52,910 nt of DNA from Akkermansiaceae bacterium (GCA_025354565.1 JANXMQ010000140.1:1-52910), one strand, 5' to 3'; positions 9,300 to 18,173 are shown, counted from the stretch's first letter. Translations and numbers: made by a program. The notes: generated from the letters alone by a model not told the origin.

Positions 9300-10178
9300 A
9301 TGCAAAATGGTCCTTCACCTGATTCCTTCATTTCCCGGGAGGTGGAGTCGTCACGGTTATTTTTTCTCGATCCGGATAAGGACGATCCCTTCGCAGTGGT
9401 CTTCGGCGGATTCGAGCGTTGTGAGGCGGACTATCAAATTGATCGGCGGAATTTCCCATGGTATTCGCTTGAATTCGTGAGTCATGGCGCTGGGCACGTT
9501 CAGCTTGGTGAGTCGGAGGCTGAGATTTTACCGGGGAGTTTTTTTGTTTATGGCCCGTCAGTGCCGCATCGGATCACCAGCACGCCGGGTCATCCGTTAG
9601 GAAAATACTTCGTCGGCTTCACGGGGGCGGGCGTCGAGGAATTTCTTGACCACTACGGGATGCAACCGGGAGTCAGCGCCCGTTGTCAGAATGGCGAGCC
9701 GATCCGTCGGACCTTTGACACGCTGATCGACCGTGGGGTGCGGAAATCCAAGCTCACGCGGCCGCTCTGTGATACCATCACTCGGCAGTTGCTGCTGATG
9801 TGTCGCGATGACGCCATGGAGCCCGGCAGTACCGATACCCCGGCCTTCGCGACGTTCATGCGGGTCAAGGAGTTCATCGAACGGAATTTTATCGATCTCA
9901 ACACCCTCGACGCCATTGCCAAAACCTGTGGGGTCGATGGTCCATACCTCTGCCGCCTGTTCGCCCGATTTCACGCCGAGAGTCCCTATCAGTTTCTAAC
10001 ACGCCTGCGGATGGAGCACGCCTCACGCATCCTGTTAGAGAAAGATGCCAATGTGAAGTCGGTGGCTGCGGCGATGGGATTCAAGGATCCCTTCCACTTT
10101 TCCCGTGTTTTCAAATCCGTTCACCACGTCCCGCCGTCGAGATTCCGGCAGTCGATGCACCCGCAGTGGCCGTCCTGA
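9300..10178 (+). CDS. AraC-family transcriptional regulator of the fucose locus
   Basis: A 292-residue protein with an N-terminal cupin-like sensor region (about residues 30-130, including GSFFVYGPSVPHRI) and a C-terminal double helix-turn-helix. The latter contains LDAIAKTCGVDGPYLCRLF and VKSVAAAMGFKDPFHFSRVFK and ends PPSRFRQ, as in AraC/XylS proteins. The frame can be opened at a TTG at 9276, but ATG at 9300 gives a more usual N-terminus. It is divergent from fucI and followed 14 bp downstream by a mutarotase gene, so it likely activates or represses both units in response to the sugar. The effector is inferred. Confidence 0.9.
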   Translation: MQNGPSPDSFISREVESSRLFFLDPDKDDPFAVVFGGFERCEADYQIDRRNFPWYSLEFVSHGAGHVQLGESEAEILPGSFFVYGPSVPHRITSTPGHPLGKYFVGFTGAGVEEFLDHYGMQPGVSARCQNGEPIRRTFDTLIDRGVRKSKLTRPLCDTITRQLLLMCRDDAMEPGSTDTPAFATFMRVKEFIERNFIDLNTLDAIAKTCGVDGPYLCRLFARFHAESPYQFLTRLRMEHASRILLEKDANVKSVAAAMGFKDPFHFSRVFKSVHHVPPSRFRQSMHPQWPS

Positions 10179-10192
10179 AAAGGGATTGACCG

Positions 10193-10609
10193 ATGGGCCT
10201 GAAACCGGAAAATAACGCCATGCTCCAAACCGCCATTCTCAATCCCGCACTCCTTGATTTGTTAGCGCGCGTCCGCCACACCAACACGCTGGTGATCGCC
10301 GACTGGGCGTTTCCTTATTGGCCGGGAATCGAGACGGTCGATATTGCCCTGACTCGGGGCATTCCGACCGTGTTGGATGTGTTGGACCTGCTCACGCCCG
10401 TTTTCAAGATCGGTCGGATCTGGCAGGCGGATGAGTTCGTGACGTGCAATTCCGAGGATACGATTGCACGTTTTGCGAAATCCTTCGGCAGCATTCCGCT
10501 GACTCGCGAGGCCCATGTGGATTTCAAAAAGCGCGTGCCACACGCCATCGGCCTGATCCGCACTGGCGATGCGACGGCCTACGGCAACATCATCCTAGAG
10601 TCCGAGTGA
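10193..10609 (+). CDS. RbsD/FucU-family sugar mutarotase
   Basis: A 138-residue protein of the RbsD/FucU fold, which speeds exchange between alpha and beta anomers (FucU) or pyranose forms (RbsD). Visible family features are RVRHTNTLVIADWAFP, with the conserved His and Asp of the active site, and a C-terminal IRTGDATAYGNIIL with the conserved Tyr and Asn. The ATG at 10193 has an AAGGGA about 8 bases upstream. A start at 10220 (MLQTAILNPALL) aligns better with the usual N-terminus of the family, so the first 9 residues are uncertain. It follows the AraC gene closely. Because fucI is adjacent I favour L-fucose mutarotase, but RbsD-type activity cannot be excluded. Confidence 0.85.
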   Translation: MGLKPENNAMLQTAILNPALLDLLARVRHTNTLVIADWAFPYWPGIETVDIALTRGIPTVLDVLDLLTPVFKIGRIWQADEFVTCNSEDTIARFAKSFGSIPLTREAHVDFKKRVPHAIGLIRTGDATAYGNIILESE

Positions 10610-10652
10610 GTGCTTGCGCGGCGCGGAAATTGTTAGGCCAAGTGGGTCGGCT

Positions 10653-12227
10653 TTAGGGATTTTTCCCACGCTGGAGAAAGAGATCGATGCCATCCACCAG
10701 CGCCAGCCAACTGGCTTCTATGATGTTGTCCGAGACTCCGACCGTGCCCCAAGTGGTTTCGCCATCGGTTGAGAGGATGAGCACGCGGGTTTTCGCCGCA
10801 GTGGCGTCATGGCCGTCGAGGATGCGGACCTTGTAGTCGATGAGCGAGACCCCCGTGATTTCCGGATAGAACGGCAGCAAGGCCTTGCGCAGTGCGAGGT
10901 CGAGCGCGTTGACCACGCCGTGGCCTTCCGCGACGGTGAGTTCTTGAGTGCCGCCGACGCTGAGTTTCACGGTGGCTTCGCAGGCGGGTGGGTGGCCGTC
11001 GCGGTATTGGCGGAAACTGGTGTGATACTCGTTGAGTTCAAAGCGTTTCACATAAGTCCCAAGTTCGCGGCGGATAAGCAGTTCTAACGAACCACCGGCG
11101 GCCTCGTACGAGTAACCGTCGTTTTCCAAGTCTTTCACGCGGCGCAAGATGGTGCTGACTTCGGGCGCGCCCTTTTCTAACGGGATGCCGAGTTCCGCGG
11201 CTTTTACGAGGATGTTCGACTGGCCACTGAGTTCGGAAACGAGGATGTTCTGCGAGTTCCCGACACTGCCGGGGACGATGTGCTCGTAGCTGCGGGCAAG
11301 TTTTTGCACGGCATTCACATGCATCCCGCCCTTGTGCGCGAAGGCGGTGCGACCGATGAAGGCGGCACGGGCGAAATGTGGGTTATTGGAAACGTCATCG
11401 ACGAAATACGAAAGATCGCGCAATCCTTCAAGCCGGGGAACCACGGGCATGTTTAGCTTCAGTTGAAGGATCGGGATCACGGACGTTAGATTGCAATTTC
11501 CCGTGCGCTCGCCATAGCCGTTGATGGTGCCTTGGATCTGGGTCGCCCCGGCGCTAACAGCCGCGATGGCGTTGGCAACTGCGAGTTCGCAATCGTTGTG
11601 AGTGTGGATGCCCATGGGAGTGCCGGGCAGGTGTTTTCTAACCGCCTCGCAGATTGCCATGACCTCGGCGGGCAGCGTGCCGCCGTTCGTATCGCAGAGG
11701 ACGAGGCAGGCGGCTCCGCCCTCGGCGGCGGCTTGCAGGGTCGCAAGCGCGTGGGTAGGGGAGTCCTTGTAGCCGTCGAAAAAGTGCTCTGCATCGTAGA
11801 TCACCTCGCGCCCGTGCGCTACCAAATGGGCCACGGTGTCACGGATCATCGCTTGATTTTCCGCGACGGTGGTGCGGAGGACTTCGGTGACCTGGAGTTC
11901 CCAGCTTTTTCCGAAAATCGTGACCACCGGGGTTTCCGCTTCGAGCAACAGCCGGACTTGCGCGTCTTCCGCGACCGGCGTGTCCGCGCGGCGGGTGGAG
12001 CCGAAAGCGGCGAGCTTGGCGTGGGTGAGTTGCAGATTTTTCGCCTCCCGGAAAAACTCGATGTCCTTCGGATTCGACCCCGGCCAGCCGCCCTCGATGT
12101 AGTCGATGCCGAACTCGTCCAGCCGCTTTGCGATCCGCAATTTATCCAGCCCGGAAAGTTGGAAGCCTTCGCCTTGGGTGCCATCGCGCAGGGTTGTGTC
12201 GTAGAGGAATACAGGTTTGGTGCTCAT
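10653..12227 (-). CDS. cimA: (R)-citramalate synthase
   Basis: A 524-residue enzyme of the isopropylmalate/homocitrate/citramalate synthase family, condensing pyruvate with acetyl-CoA in the threonine-independent route to isoleucine. The N-terminus LYDTTLRDGTQGEGFQLSG carries the conserved RDGxQ motif. YIEGGWPGSNPKD distinguishes the citramalate-type subgroup from LeuA. HTHNDCELAVANAIAAVSAGATQIQGTINGYGERTGN holds the metal-binding HxH and the GxGER(T/A)GN signature. The C-terminal region (about residues 390-515) matches the regulatory LeuA dimer domain. It converges with the mutarotase gene across 43 bp and has no evident link to the fucose locus. Isopropylmalate synthase is less likely because of the subgroup motifs. 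Confidence 0.9.
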   Translation of the reverse strand: MSTKPVFLYDTTLRDGTQGEGFQLSGLDKLRIAKRLDEFGIDYIEGGWPGSNPKDIEFFREAKNLQLTHAKLAAFGSTRRADTPVAEDAQVRLLLEAETPVVTIFGKSWELQVTEVLRTTVAENQAMIRDTVAHLVAHGREVIYDAEHFFDGYKDSPTHALATLQAAAEGGAACLVLCDTNGGTLPAEVMAICEAVRKHLPGTPMGIHTHNDCELAVANAIAAVSAGATQIQGTINGYGERTGNCNLTSVIPILQLKLNMPVVPRLEGLRDLSYFVDDVSNNPHFARAAFIGRTAFAHKGGMHVNAVQKLARSYEHIVPGSVGNSQNILVSELSGQSNILVKAAELGIPLEKGAPEVSTILRRVKDLENDGYSYEAAGGSLELLIRRELGTYVKRFELNEYHTSFRQYRDGHPPACEATVKLSVGGTQELTVAEGHGVVNALDLALRKALLPFYPEITGVSLIDYKVRILDGHDATAAKTRVLILSTDGETTWGTVGVSDNIIEASWLALVDGIDLFLQRGKNP

Positions 12228-12406
12228 CGGCAGGGGCGCGGAGACTAATGGCCTGCGGGTGAATGGGCAAGGGAGAAGCGCGGCCTCCTCTTCCGCGCGT
12301 TTTACGCTGGATGAAATCTGCGATTGCGGGGGACTGGAAAAATTGTCGAAATTCGCGAAAATTTTTAAACCACCCCGCTCCGTCCGACATGGGGAGGTGA
12401 GATATT

Positions 12407-12431
12407 GGTGCTAATCCCCCGGGCAAGCACC
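12407..12431 (+). promoter_or_regulatory. small stem-loop upstream of the PEP-CTERM gene
   Basis: GGTGCT at 12407-12412 pairs with AGCACC at 12426-12431 around a C/G-rich loop, 36 bp before the ATG. It could be a leader hairpin. No known riboswitch pattern was recognised. Confidence 0.25.
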
Positions 12432-12467
12432 AGTAAACCCAAATTTTCAAACCCTCATCGCCTGATT

Positions 12468-14816
12468 ATGAAAAATCGTAATTCCCGCCTCGCTGTTCTC
12501 TTCGCCAGCAGCATCAGTGTCCTGCTTCCCAGTTTGATCCAAGCTGGCAACACGTGGACGGGTGGCGGCGGATCGATCAACTGGAGTGACAACAACAACT
12601 GGGGCGGTGGCGCTCCCGGCTACGGCACTCTCACCTTCACCACCGGCGGCACCCAGGGGACGACCAGCAATAACAACAGCATCACCGCCCAGAACAAGTT
12701 GCTGTGGACAGGCAGCGCCTCGTGGGTTCTGAACGGTAGCTCCACGCTGAGTCTTTTCGACAACGACAAAACGCAGGCGAAGATCGAGAATCAGAGCAGT
12801 GGCCTCGTCACCATCAATGCGCCCATCACCTTCGCCGCCAACAATGGCTCGCCGACGAATCCTTTTGGTGAAATCAACGCGGTGAACGGTGATATCACTT
12901 TCGGCACCGGCACCTTGACGGTGAACGGTTCCTCGGTGAATGGCATCAAGCTTTTCGGCAGCAACAAAACCACGACTTTCAACAACACCGTCAGCGCCAG
13001 CGGCAAATGGTTCGGCCTGACGGGTGCGAGTTCGACCATGGCCATCGGCAGCACCTTCACCTCCGGCGACATCTACGTGATGAACGGCGGCACACTCAAG
13101 GTGAATAGTGGTGCCACGCTTTCCACTTCCGCACTGCGTCTGGGTGGTGACTTTGGAAACACCGACAGCCAAAACCAAACGCTCGGCGGCACACTGCAGT
13201 TTACCAACCTCACCGGCGGGCAAAGCTTCTCAAGCGTCATCAACACGGTCACTGGCAACACCTCCAACGCCCTGTTGATCGACTCACTCAACACCAGCGG
13301 CACCAACACGCTCGCCGGGGCCAGTTTTCTTGATGCAGATTTGAAAACTCAAGTCGCATCCGGCGGGACACTCAGTTTCACCGGCGGCTCCATCGACGTG
13401 AAAATCCGTAAACTCACGGTCGCCGGCGCAGGCACCACGATTATCAACGAGGCTCTGACCAGCTCATTCGCTGCGGGTGGCCTGCTAGTGAAGGAGGGCG
13501 CGGGCACGCTGATCCTCCAAGGCACCTCAAATACCTACACCGGCACGAACAGCGCCACGCTCAACGCCAACGGCACCGCGATCAACGCCGGGACACTTGG
13601 TATTTACGGCGACGGCAGCCTCGGTCTCGCGCCTGCCGGAGCCTACAATAACGTCCAGTTCACCGGCAGCGGTACTCTTCAAGACACGGCCAATAACATT
13701 TCGCTCAACGCCAACCGCAACATCAGCATCGCCAGCGGCGCGACCGCCTCTTTCGACAGCAATGGCAACACATTCACCATCAACGGCAGCATCAACGGCA
13801 CCGGTGGTTTGGTGGAAAAAACGGGCGCAGGCACGGTGGTCTTGGCAGGATCTAACTCCTACACGGGTGCGACCACCGTCACCGCCGGAACCTTGAGCAT
13901 CACGGGCGACATCAACAACTCCACCACCGTTACGGTAAATGCTGGCACCTTATCCACGAGCGGTGCCGACAAGCTGGCGAATTCCGCCGCCGTCAATGTC
14001 GCGGGTGGCACGCTCACCCTTGGCGGAAATGATACGGTCGGCACCGTGGTTTTGTCCGGCGGCAGCATCACCAGTTCAGGCGCGACCTTGACCGGCAGTT
14101 CCTATGATGTGCGAAACGGCAGCGTCTCCGCCAAACTCGGCGGCGCCGGTGTCGCACTTACCAAGACCACCAGCGGCTCCGTCACCCTTTCTGGGGCGAA
14201 CACTTACACCGGTGCCACCACCGTCTCGGCGGGTGTGCTTGCGGTCAACGGCTCGCTCGCCAATACCTCCACCACGGTGTCTGGGACCGGCACCCTCCAA
14301 GGCAGCGGTTCGATCACCGGCGCAGTAACGATCAACAGCGGCGGCACTCTATCGCCCGGCAACTCGATCGAGTCACTTGGCACCGGAGCGCTGAGTTTCA
14401 CCAATGGCTCGACCTTTGCCTATGAACTCAATTCCTCAGCGCTCAACGGCGACTTGGTTGCCTCCACTGGCACCATCGACATCACCAGCACCAGCACCTT
14501 GACCCTAACGCAACTCGCCTCCGGAACGCTAACAAATGACACGAAACTCACGCTGATCAGCTACTTCGGTGGCTGGACGAGCGGGGAACTTTTCACCTAC
14601 AACGGCAGCCTGCTGGCGGACGACAGCACGTTCACGCTTGGCTCCAACACGTGGCTTTTCAATTACAACGACATCACGGGTGGTTCGAATTTCACAGCGG
14701 ATCAGTCAGGAGCATCGAGCTTCATCACCATGACCGTGGTTCCAGAGCCTAAAGCAGCGGCTCTCGGCTTGATCGGCACGCTCCTGCTCCTCCGCCGCCG
14801 CCGAGGCTTGCAATGA
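12468..14816 (+). CDS. PEP-CTERM anchored protein with autotransporter-associated beta-strand repeats
   Basis: A 782-residue, Gly/Thr/Ser/Asn-rich surface protein. The ATG at 12468 begins MKNRNSRLAVLFASSISVLL, a Sec signal peptide ending near IQA/GN; an upstream TTG at 12405 would only add a non-signal leader. The body has passenger-associated repeat units such as LAGSNSYTGATTVTAGTL and LSGANTYTGATTVSAGVL (about residues 370-600), predicting a long beta-helix. The C-terminus has VVPEPKAAALGLIGTLLLL followed by RRRR, which is a PEP-CTERM sorting signal recognised by an exosortase. Despite the autotransporter-like repeats there is no C-terminal beta-barrel. No exosortase gene is in the window. 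Biological role is unknown; adhesion or an extracellular matrix role is inferred. Confidence 0.9.
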   Translation: MKNRNSRLAVLFASSISVLLPSLIQAGNTWTGGGGSINWSDNNNWGGGAPGYGTLTFTTGGTQGTTSNNNSITAQNKLLWTGSASWVLNGSSTLSLFDNDKTQAKIENQSSGLVTINAPITFAANNGSPTNPFGEINAVNGDITFGTGTLTVNGSSVNGIKLFGSNKTTTFNNTVSASGKWFGLTGASSTMAIGSTFTSGDIYVMNGGTLKVNSGATLSTSALRLGGDFGNTDSQNQTLGGTLQFTNLTGGQSFSSVINTVTGNTSNALLIDSLNTSGTNTLAGASFLDADLKTQVASGGTLSFTGGSIDVKIRKLTVAGAGTTIINEALTSSFAAGGLLVKEGAGTLILQGTSNTYTGTNSATLNANGTAINAGTLGIYGDGSLGLAPAGAYNNVQFTGSGTLQDTANNISLNANRNISIASGATASFDSNGNTFTINGSINGTGGLVEKTGAGTVVLAGSNSYTGATTVTAGTLSITGDINNSTTVTVNAGTLSTSGADKLANSAAVNVAGGTLTLGGNDTVGTVVLSGGSITSSGATLTGSSYDVRNGSVSAKLGGAGVALTKTTSGSVTLSGANTYTGATTVSAGVLAVNGSLANTSTTVSGTGTLQGSGSITGAVTINSGGTLSPGNSIESLGTGALSFTNGSTFAYELNSSALNGDLVASTGTIDITSTSTLTLTQLASGTLTNDTKLTLISYFGGWTSGELFTYNGSLLADDSTFTLGSNTWLFNYNDITGGSNFTADQSGASSFITMTVVPEPKAAALGLIGTLLLLRRRRGLQ

Positions 14817-14844
14817 CTCTTTGTCATCTCGAACGACAAACCCA

Positions 14845-15603
14845 TCAGTCACCTGTCATCGCGTGCTCATGCTCGAAGTGCGGTGCATGTTCTTGGGATT
14901 GCTCCCGGACCTCCACGATCTCGCCGTCGTCCATACGGGCGATGCGGTCGGCGTAGGAAAAAATCCGGTTGTCGTGGGTGACGATGATGACCGCGCGTTC
15001 CGGCGAGCGGGCGACCTGGCGGAAAAGGTCCAGCACGATCTCGCCGTTCTGCGCATCGAGCGCGGCGGTCGGCTCGTCGCAAATCACCAGCGGCGGTTCG
15101 TGGACCAGCGCGCGGGCGATGGCGACGCGCTGCTGTTGGCCGCCGGAGAGTTTACTCGGCCGGTCTTTCCACCGGTTGCCGAGGCCCACGCGGTCGAGGA
15201 TTTCCCGCGAGCGCATGAGCGCCTTACCACTGGAGAGTCCTTGGATTTGCAACGGCACGCCGACGTTTTCCGCGATGGTTAGCGTGGGGATGAGATTGAA
15301 CTGTTGGAAAATGAAGCCGATGCTTTTCGCCCGGAATCGGGTGAGCGCACCGTTGGACATTTTTTCCAAATCGTGGTCAAAGACCCGGATGCCACCGCTC
15401 TCGATCTTGAGCGTTCCAGCGACGGCACTGAGCAGGGTGGTTTTCCCGCAACCGGAGGGCCCGACCAACATCGTGATCTCCCCCGTGCGGGCTTGGAAAT
15501 TCACCTGCTTGAGCACGTGGATGCGGTCCGGCCCGTCGCCGAAACTTTTCTCGACGGCTCGGGCATCGACCACGACGCGGGATGATGTTGGGGAATCAGG
15601 CAC
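14845..15603 (-). CDS. ABC exporter ATP-binding protein (MacB/LolD/DevA type)
   Basis: A 252-residue single-domain ATPase with Walker A GPSGCGKTT (about residue 43), the Q-loop in FIFQQFNLIPTLT, signature LSGGQQQRVAIARAL, Walker B LVICDEPTAAL and H-loop VTHD. These features are typical of the type VII MacB/LolD/DevA group. The gene overlaps the end of the permease gene by 8 bp, so the two are translationally coupled. The partner resembles DevC-type permeases. Such pairs usually work with a membrane-fusion protein (DevB), which is not found here. The exported substrate is unknown. Confidence 0.9.
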   Translation of the reverse strand: MPDSPTSSRVVVDARAVEKSFGDGPDRIHVLKQVNFQARTGEITMLVGPSGCGKTTLLSAVAGTLKIESGGIRVFDHDLEKMSNGALTRFRAKSIGFIFQQFNLIPTLTIAENVGVPLQIQGLSSGKALMRSREILDRVGLGNRWKDRPSKLSGGQQQRVAIARALVHEPPLVICDEPTAALDAQNGEIVLDLFRQVARSPERAVIIVTHDNRIFSYADRIARMDDGEIVEVREQSQEHAPHFEHEHAMTGD

Positions 15604-16765
15604 GGAAGACCATGGCGGGTTCGTAGAGACTCAGGCGGATGATGCCCATCAGCGCGGCTAACATGCAGATCAACTGGATGACGAGAAAAGCGATGACGGG
15701 AATCTGCCACGGCATGCAAAAAGGCGGTTGGCCGTGTTCAAGCGCACCCTTGGCGAAACCGGCCGTCGCCAGCAGCCCCAGCCCGAAGCCGACAATGCCC
15801 ACAGTGATCGCCTGGCAAATCAACATCATGCTCAGCCGGAAATTCGACATCCCCATCGCCTTGAGCGCGCCGAGGTGTTTCAAATTATCCAGCACGAAGG
15901 AATAAAACGTCTGGCACGCGATGGCCACGCCGACGATGAACCCGATCACCACCGTGGTGCCGAAGGAAATCGGGATGCCCGTATTTCTCACATACCACCA
16001 GACCGTGGACGTGTTGAAATCATTCGCGTTGCCGCCGAAGTCCCGGTTCACGTAAGCGCGCAGGCCGGTGACTTTTTCGATCTGCGCCGCCGCGTCATCC
16101 ACGCTCATGCCGGCCACCGGCGCGGCGATCACGGCGGAGAGCATTTTCCGCGAGGGCGGCGTGTATTGCAGCGCGCGCTCATACGTCGTCCAAACGTAGG
16201 GGCCGCCCGTGAATGAGCGCATCGCCTTGCAAATCCCCACCACCCGCGCCTCCACATCGTTGATCTCGAAGCGGTCGCCGATCTTGATCTTCTTCTTGGG
16301 ATCTTTCGGGTTCGACGACAGCCGCTCCGTGGCCAGTTCGTCGATGACGACCGTATTCGGCAGCCGCAGGTCATCCAGATTTCCCGCCACCATCCGCCCC
16401 GGTGCGCCCGCAAACGATGCGGCATCGATGCCCACCAGTTGGATCGTCTTGAAACTCCCATCGTCCAGCCGCACCCGCTGGATGCCCGAGAAAAGCGGCA
16501 TCGCCCACCGCACCGCCGACACCGAGCGGATGCGCGCCACATCCGTATCCCGCAGCGGGTTGGTTTCATTCACCTGCTCCACGCGCTCCTCCACCACGAA
16601 AATCGGCGCAGCCACGTTTTTCAGAGTCGCCGTCGTCCACAGCATCAACCCGCAAAAGACCGAAGCCTGTTGGACGATCAAAAAAGTGGCGAAAAACAAG
16701 CCCGCCACCAGCATCAGATACTTGGCCGTATCGCCAAAGAGCATTTTGAGAGCGAGGCCGATCAT
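15596..16765 (-). CDS. ABC exporter permease (DevC/FtsX type)
   Basis: A 389-residue membrane protein. The open frame can be extended to 16927, but the upstream part reads like non-coding sequence. ATG at 16765 gives MIGLALKMLFGDTAKYLMLVAGLFFATFLIV, a positively flanked first helix like other DevC proteins. A large extracytoplasmic domain follows (about residues 40-260, MacB-PCD like), then three helices: ISFGTTVVIGFIVGVAIACQTF, AITVGIVGFGLGLLATAGF and IPVIAFLVIQLICMLAALMG. It is followed by its ATPase with an 8-bp overlap. The arrangement fits an efflux or lipoprotein-release type exporter; which one is not decided by the sequence. Confidence 0.85.
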   Translation of the reverse strand: MIGLALKMLFGDTAKYLMLVAGLFFATFLIVQQASVFCGLMLWTTATLKNVAAPIFVVEERVEQVNETNPLRDTDVARIRSVSAVRWAMPLFSGIQRVRLDDGSFKTIQLVGIDAASFAGAPGRMVAGNLDDLRLPNTVVIDELATERLSSNPKDPKKKIKIGDRFEINDVEARVVGICKAMRSFTGGPYVWTTYERALQYTPPSRKMLSAVIAAPVAGMSVDDAAAQIEKVTGLRAYVNRDFGGNANDFNTSTVWWYVRNTGIPISFGTTVVIGFIVGVAIACQTFYSFVLDNLKHLGALKAMGMSNFRLSMMLICQAITVGIVGFGLGLLATAGFAKGALEHGQPPFCMPWQIPVIAFLVIQLICMLAALMGIIRLSLYEPAMVFRA

Positions 16766-17080
16766 GCGGAGAGGAAGGAAACGGGAGGAACAAACTCCTG
16801 CGGGCGGATCATAGCGACGCCGCGCCACCACGCAACCCGCGACATGCATTTCCGTGAAATCTCGCACGTCAGGGCGGATCCGGCCCGGTCCGCCCACGGG
16901 TTCCCACCCCAAAGCATCCATCTTCATCGCTCACTCCGCATTCCATTCTCCCTCGCCCCCCGAATTCACCTGATATACGCACGTTCCCTTAGATCATCCT
17001 TTTCAAATCAACGAATTCTGGCAAGCTTACCGCAGATGAATTGTCTGGATATCACGCCACGACATCCTACTAATTCCTCT
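16766..17080. other. intergenic stretch between ABC exporter and cassette array
   Basis: About 315 bp with no convincing gene. The left part is GC-rich like the exporter genes; from about 16960 the sequence becomes AT-richer, like the cassettes to the right. This is where an integron attI site or an older attC half would be expected. I could not find a paired R''-L''-L'-R' structure, and no integrase gene is present on either strand. Confidence 0.5.
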
Positions 17081-17087
17081 GTTGGAC
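17081..17087 (+). other. R'-type integron core box preceding the first cassette gene
   Basis: GTTGGAC fits the GTTRRRY consensus exactly and lies 10 bp before the first cassette ATG. This is the same position held by the boxes before genes 2, 4 and 5 of the array. It would mark the left boundary of cassette 1. Confidence 0.55.
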
Positions 17088-17097
17088 ATAAAAACTC

Positions 17098-17523
17098 ATG
17101 CGAATCTGGATCTTAATCGTGCTTGTATTCGGCGTTTCGAACTGTGTCCCACGTGCAAGCGATAAACCGGTGACCTTCAACAGCACGCATGAGACGACGT
17201 TGACCAGGAGCGGGCATTGGTCCGTGGGTCCCGCTTACTCGTGGTTCACCCTCGCGGGGACCAACAAGCGTTACTGGCTAGATGGAGATGGCCTTCCTGA
17301 GGATGTTCGCAACCGATTGCATGCCCAGCCTTTGCATCCGACCTTTTCTGACGGACCGGAAGTTTCTTTGCATATGGTTGTGGATGCCTACATTACATCA
17401 GCACCCCATATTTCTGGCCTCGAACAGATCCACATCCAGCGGGTTATTTCGACTTCCGCCCCGGAGAAGGAATTTGTGAAGGGACGCAACAATTCAGAGA
17501 AAAACAAGTCCAACAAGTCGTGA
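17098..17523 (+). CDS. cassette ORF 1: hypothetical secreted protein
   Basis: A 141-residue protein of no recognised family. The N-terminus MRIWILIVLVFGVSNC is a short signal sequence; the Cys at residue 16 could be lipidated, but Asn before it makes a poor lipobox. The mature part is polar, with GHWSVGPAYSWFTLAGTNKRYWLDGDG suggesting a small beta-rich domain. The C-terminus is Lys/Asn-rich and its last codons overlap the R'' box of the attC site that follows. It is the first of six same-strand small genes that appear to be integron cassettes. Confidence 0.7.
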   Translation: MRIWILIVLVFGVSNCVPRASDKPVTFNSTHETTLTRSGHWSVGPAYSWFTLAGTNKRYWLDGDGLPEDVRNRLHAQPLHPTFSDGPEVSLHMVVDAYITSAPHISGLEQIHIQRVISTSAPEKEFVKGRNNSEKNKSNKS

Positions 17524-17603
17524 CGCGCCAACCGGCATAAGCGATTCAATCTCATTTCTTTCTCCTTTCAATCGCGCCGGTGGGCGCACATCTATCGTTA
17601 GCC
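17508..17603 (+). other. attC-like site 1
   Basis: The site runs from R'' GTCCAAC (17508-17514) to R' GTTAGCC (17597-17603), 96 bp. The inner arms GCGCCAACCGGC (17525-17536) and GCCGGTGGGCGC (17576-17587) pair with one mismatch. The next ATG lies 10 bp after R'. After R'' the bases AAGTC are shared with site 2, and the loop has TTCAATCTCA like site 2. Confidence 0.75.
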
Positions 17604-17613
17604 AAAAAAATTT

Positions 17614-18084
17614 ATGAACGAGACCAATCCGTATTCAGCCCCACAAACAGACGTGTATGCAAACCTTGCCATCAGGGACAAGCTTCAAGGCTTGGATTTC
17701 AAGCAACTCAAGAAGCTTTACCATCGCTCATGCAATGTTAACGCGATTACGTTTCTTCTAGGACTTGGGTTAATCGCCTTGGCGATTGTTTCGATGCTTC
17801 CCAATGCTGGATATGAATCCTTCATGAGATTTGTCTTTGTTGGGCTTGCAGTGTTTTATGCGGTGGCTGTAGTCGGCCTTTTTAGGAGAACTGCTTGGGG
17901 ACGTATTCTTGGGATCATTGTCTGTATAATCTCGCTGATCAATATCCCAATCGGAACAGCAATTGGAGCATTCGGTTTGTTTGCGTTTTTCGGAGCGCCG
18001 GAGCTCTTTGGATCTAATCGAGTAACCCATAGAGAATTGAAGTCCGAGTTCAAGCGGCAGAAAGCAAATATCAAGAATGCCTAA
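17614..18084 (+). CDS. cassette ORF 2: small membrane protein with NPYxAP N-terminus
   Basis: A 156-residue protein starting MNETNPYSAPQTDVYA. The NPYxAP motif at the N-terminus is common in membrane proteins of Planctomycetes, Verrucomicrobia and some gammaproteobacteria. Three or four hydrophobic segments follow: FLLGLGLIALAIVSML (about 48-64), VFVGLAVFYAVAVVGLF (about 73-90), and ILGIIVCIISLINIPIG continuing into AIGAFGLFAFFG (about 98-128). The tail is basic. Its TAA stop lies inside the R'' box of the next attC-like site, a close fit typical of cassettes. Function unknown. Confidence 0.8.
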   Translation: MNETNPYSAPQTDVYANLAIRDKLQGLDFKQLKKLYHRSCNVNAITFLLGLGLIALAIVSMLPNAGYESFMRFVFVGLAVFYAVAVVGLFRRTAWGRILGIIVCIISLINIPIGTAIGAFGLFAFFGAPELFGSNRVTHRELKSEFKRQKANIKNA

Positions 18085-18168
18085 CAAGTCATGGATGTCA
18101 ACCGCCAACCACTCTTCAATCTCAATCCAAGCTCGCCGCAATTACGCGGTGACATCACATCGAACGCC
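18079..18168 (+). other. attC-like site 2
   Basis: R'' GCCTAAC (18079-18085) matches the consensus exactly. L'' ATGTCAACCGC (18095-18105) pairs with L' GCGGTGACAT (18146-18155) over its full length except for one unpaired A, which is the extrahelical base expected in attC. The R' position (18162-18168) reads GAACGCC rather than GTTRRRY, so the right core is degenerate. The next ATG is at 18174. Confidence 0.75.
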
Positions 18169-18173
18169 AGAAA

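Noticed and set aside
12361-12467. c-di-GMP or other riboswitch before the PEP-CTERM gene
   Set aside because: Only a 6-bp stem-loop is visible; the conserved core of GEMM-type riboswitches is absent.
12447-13223. 258-codon open frame antisense to the PEP-CTERM gene
   Set aside because: The sense gene has a signal peptide, repeats and a sorting signal; the antisense frame is a product of the repeats.
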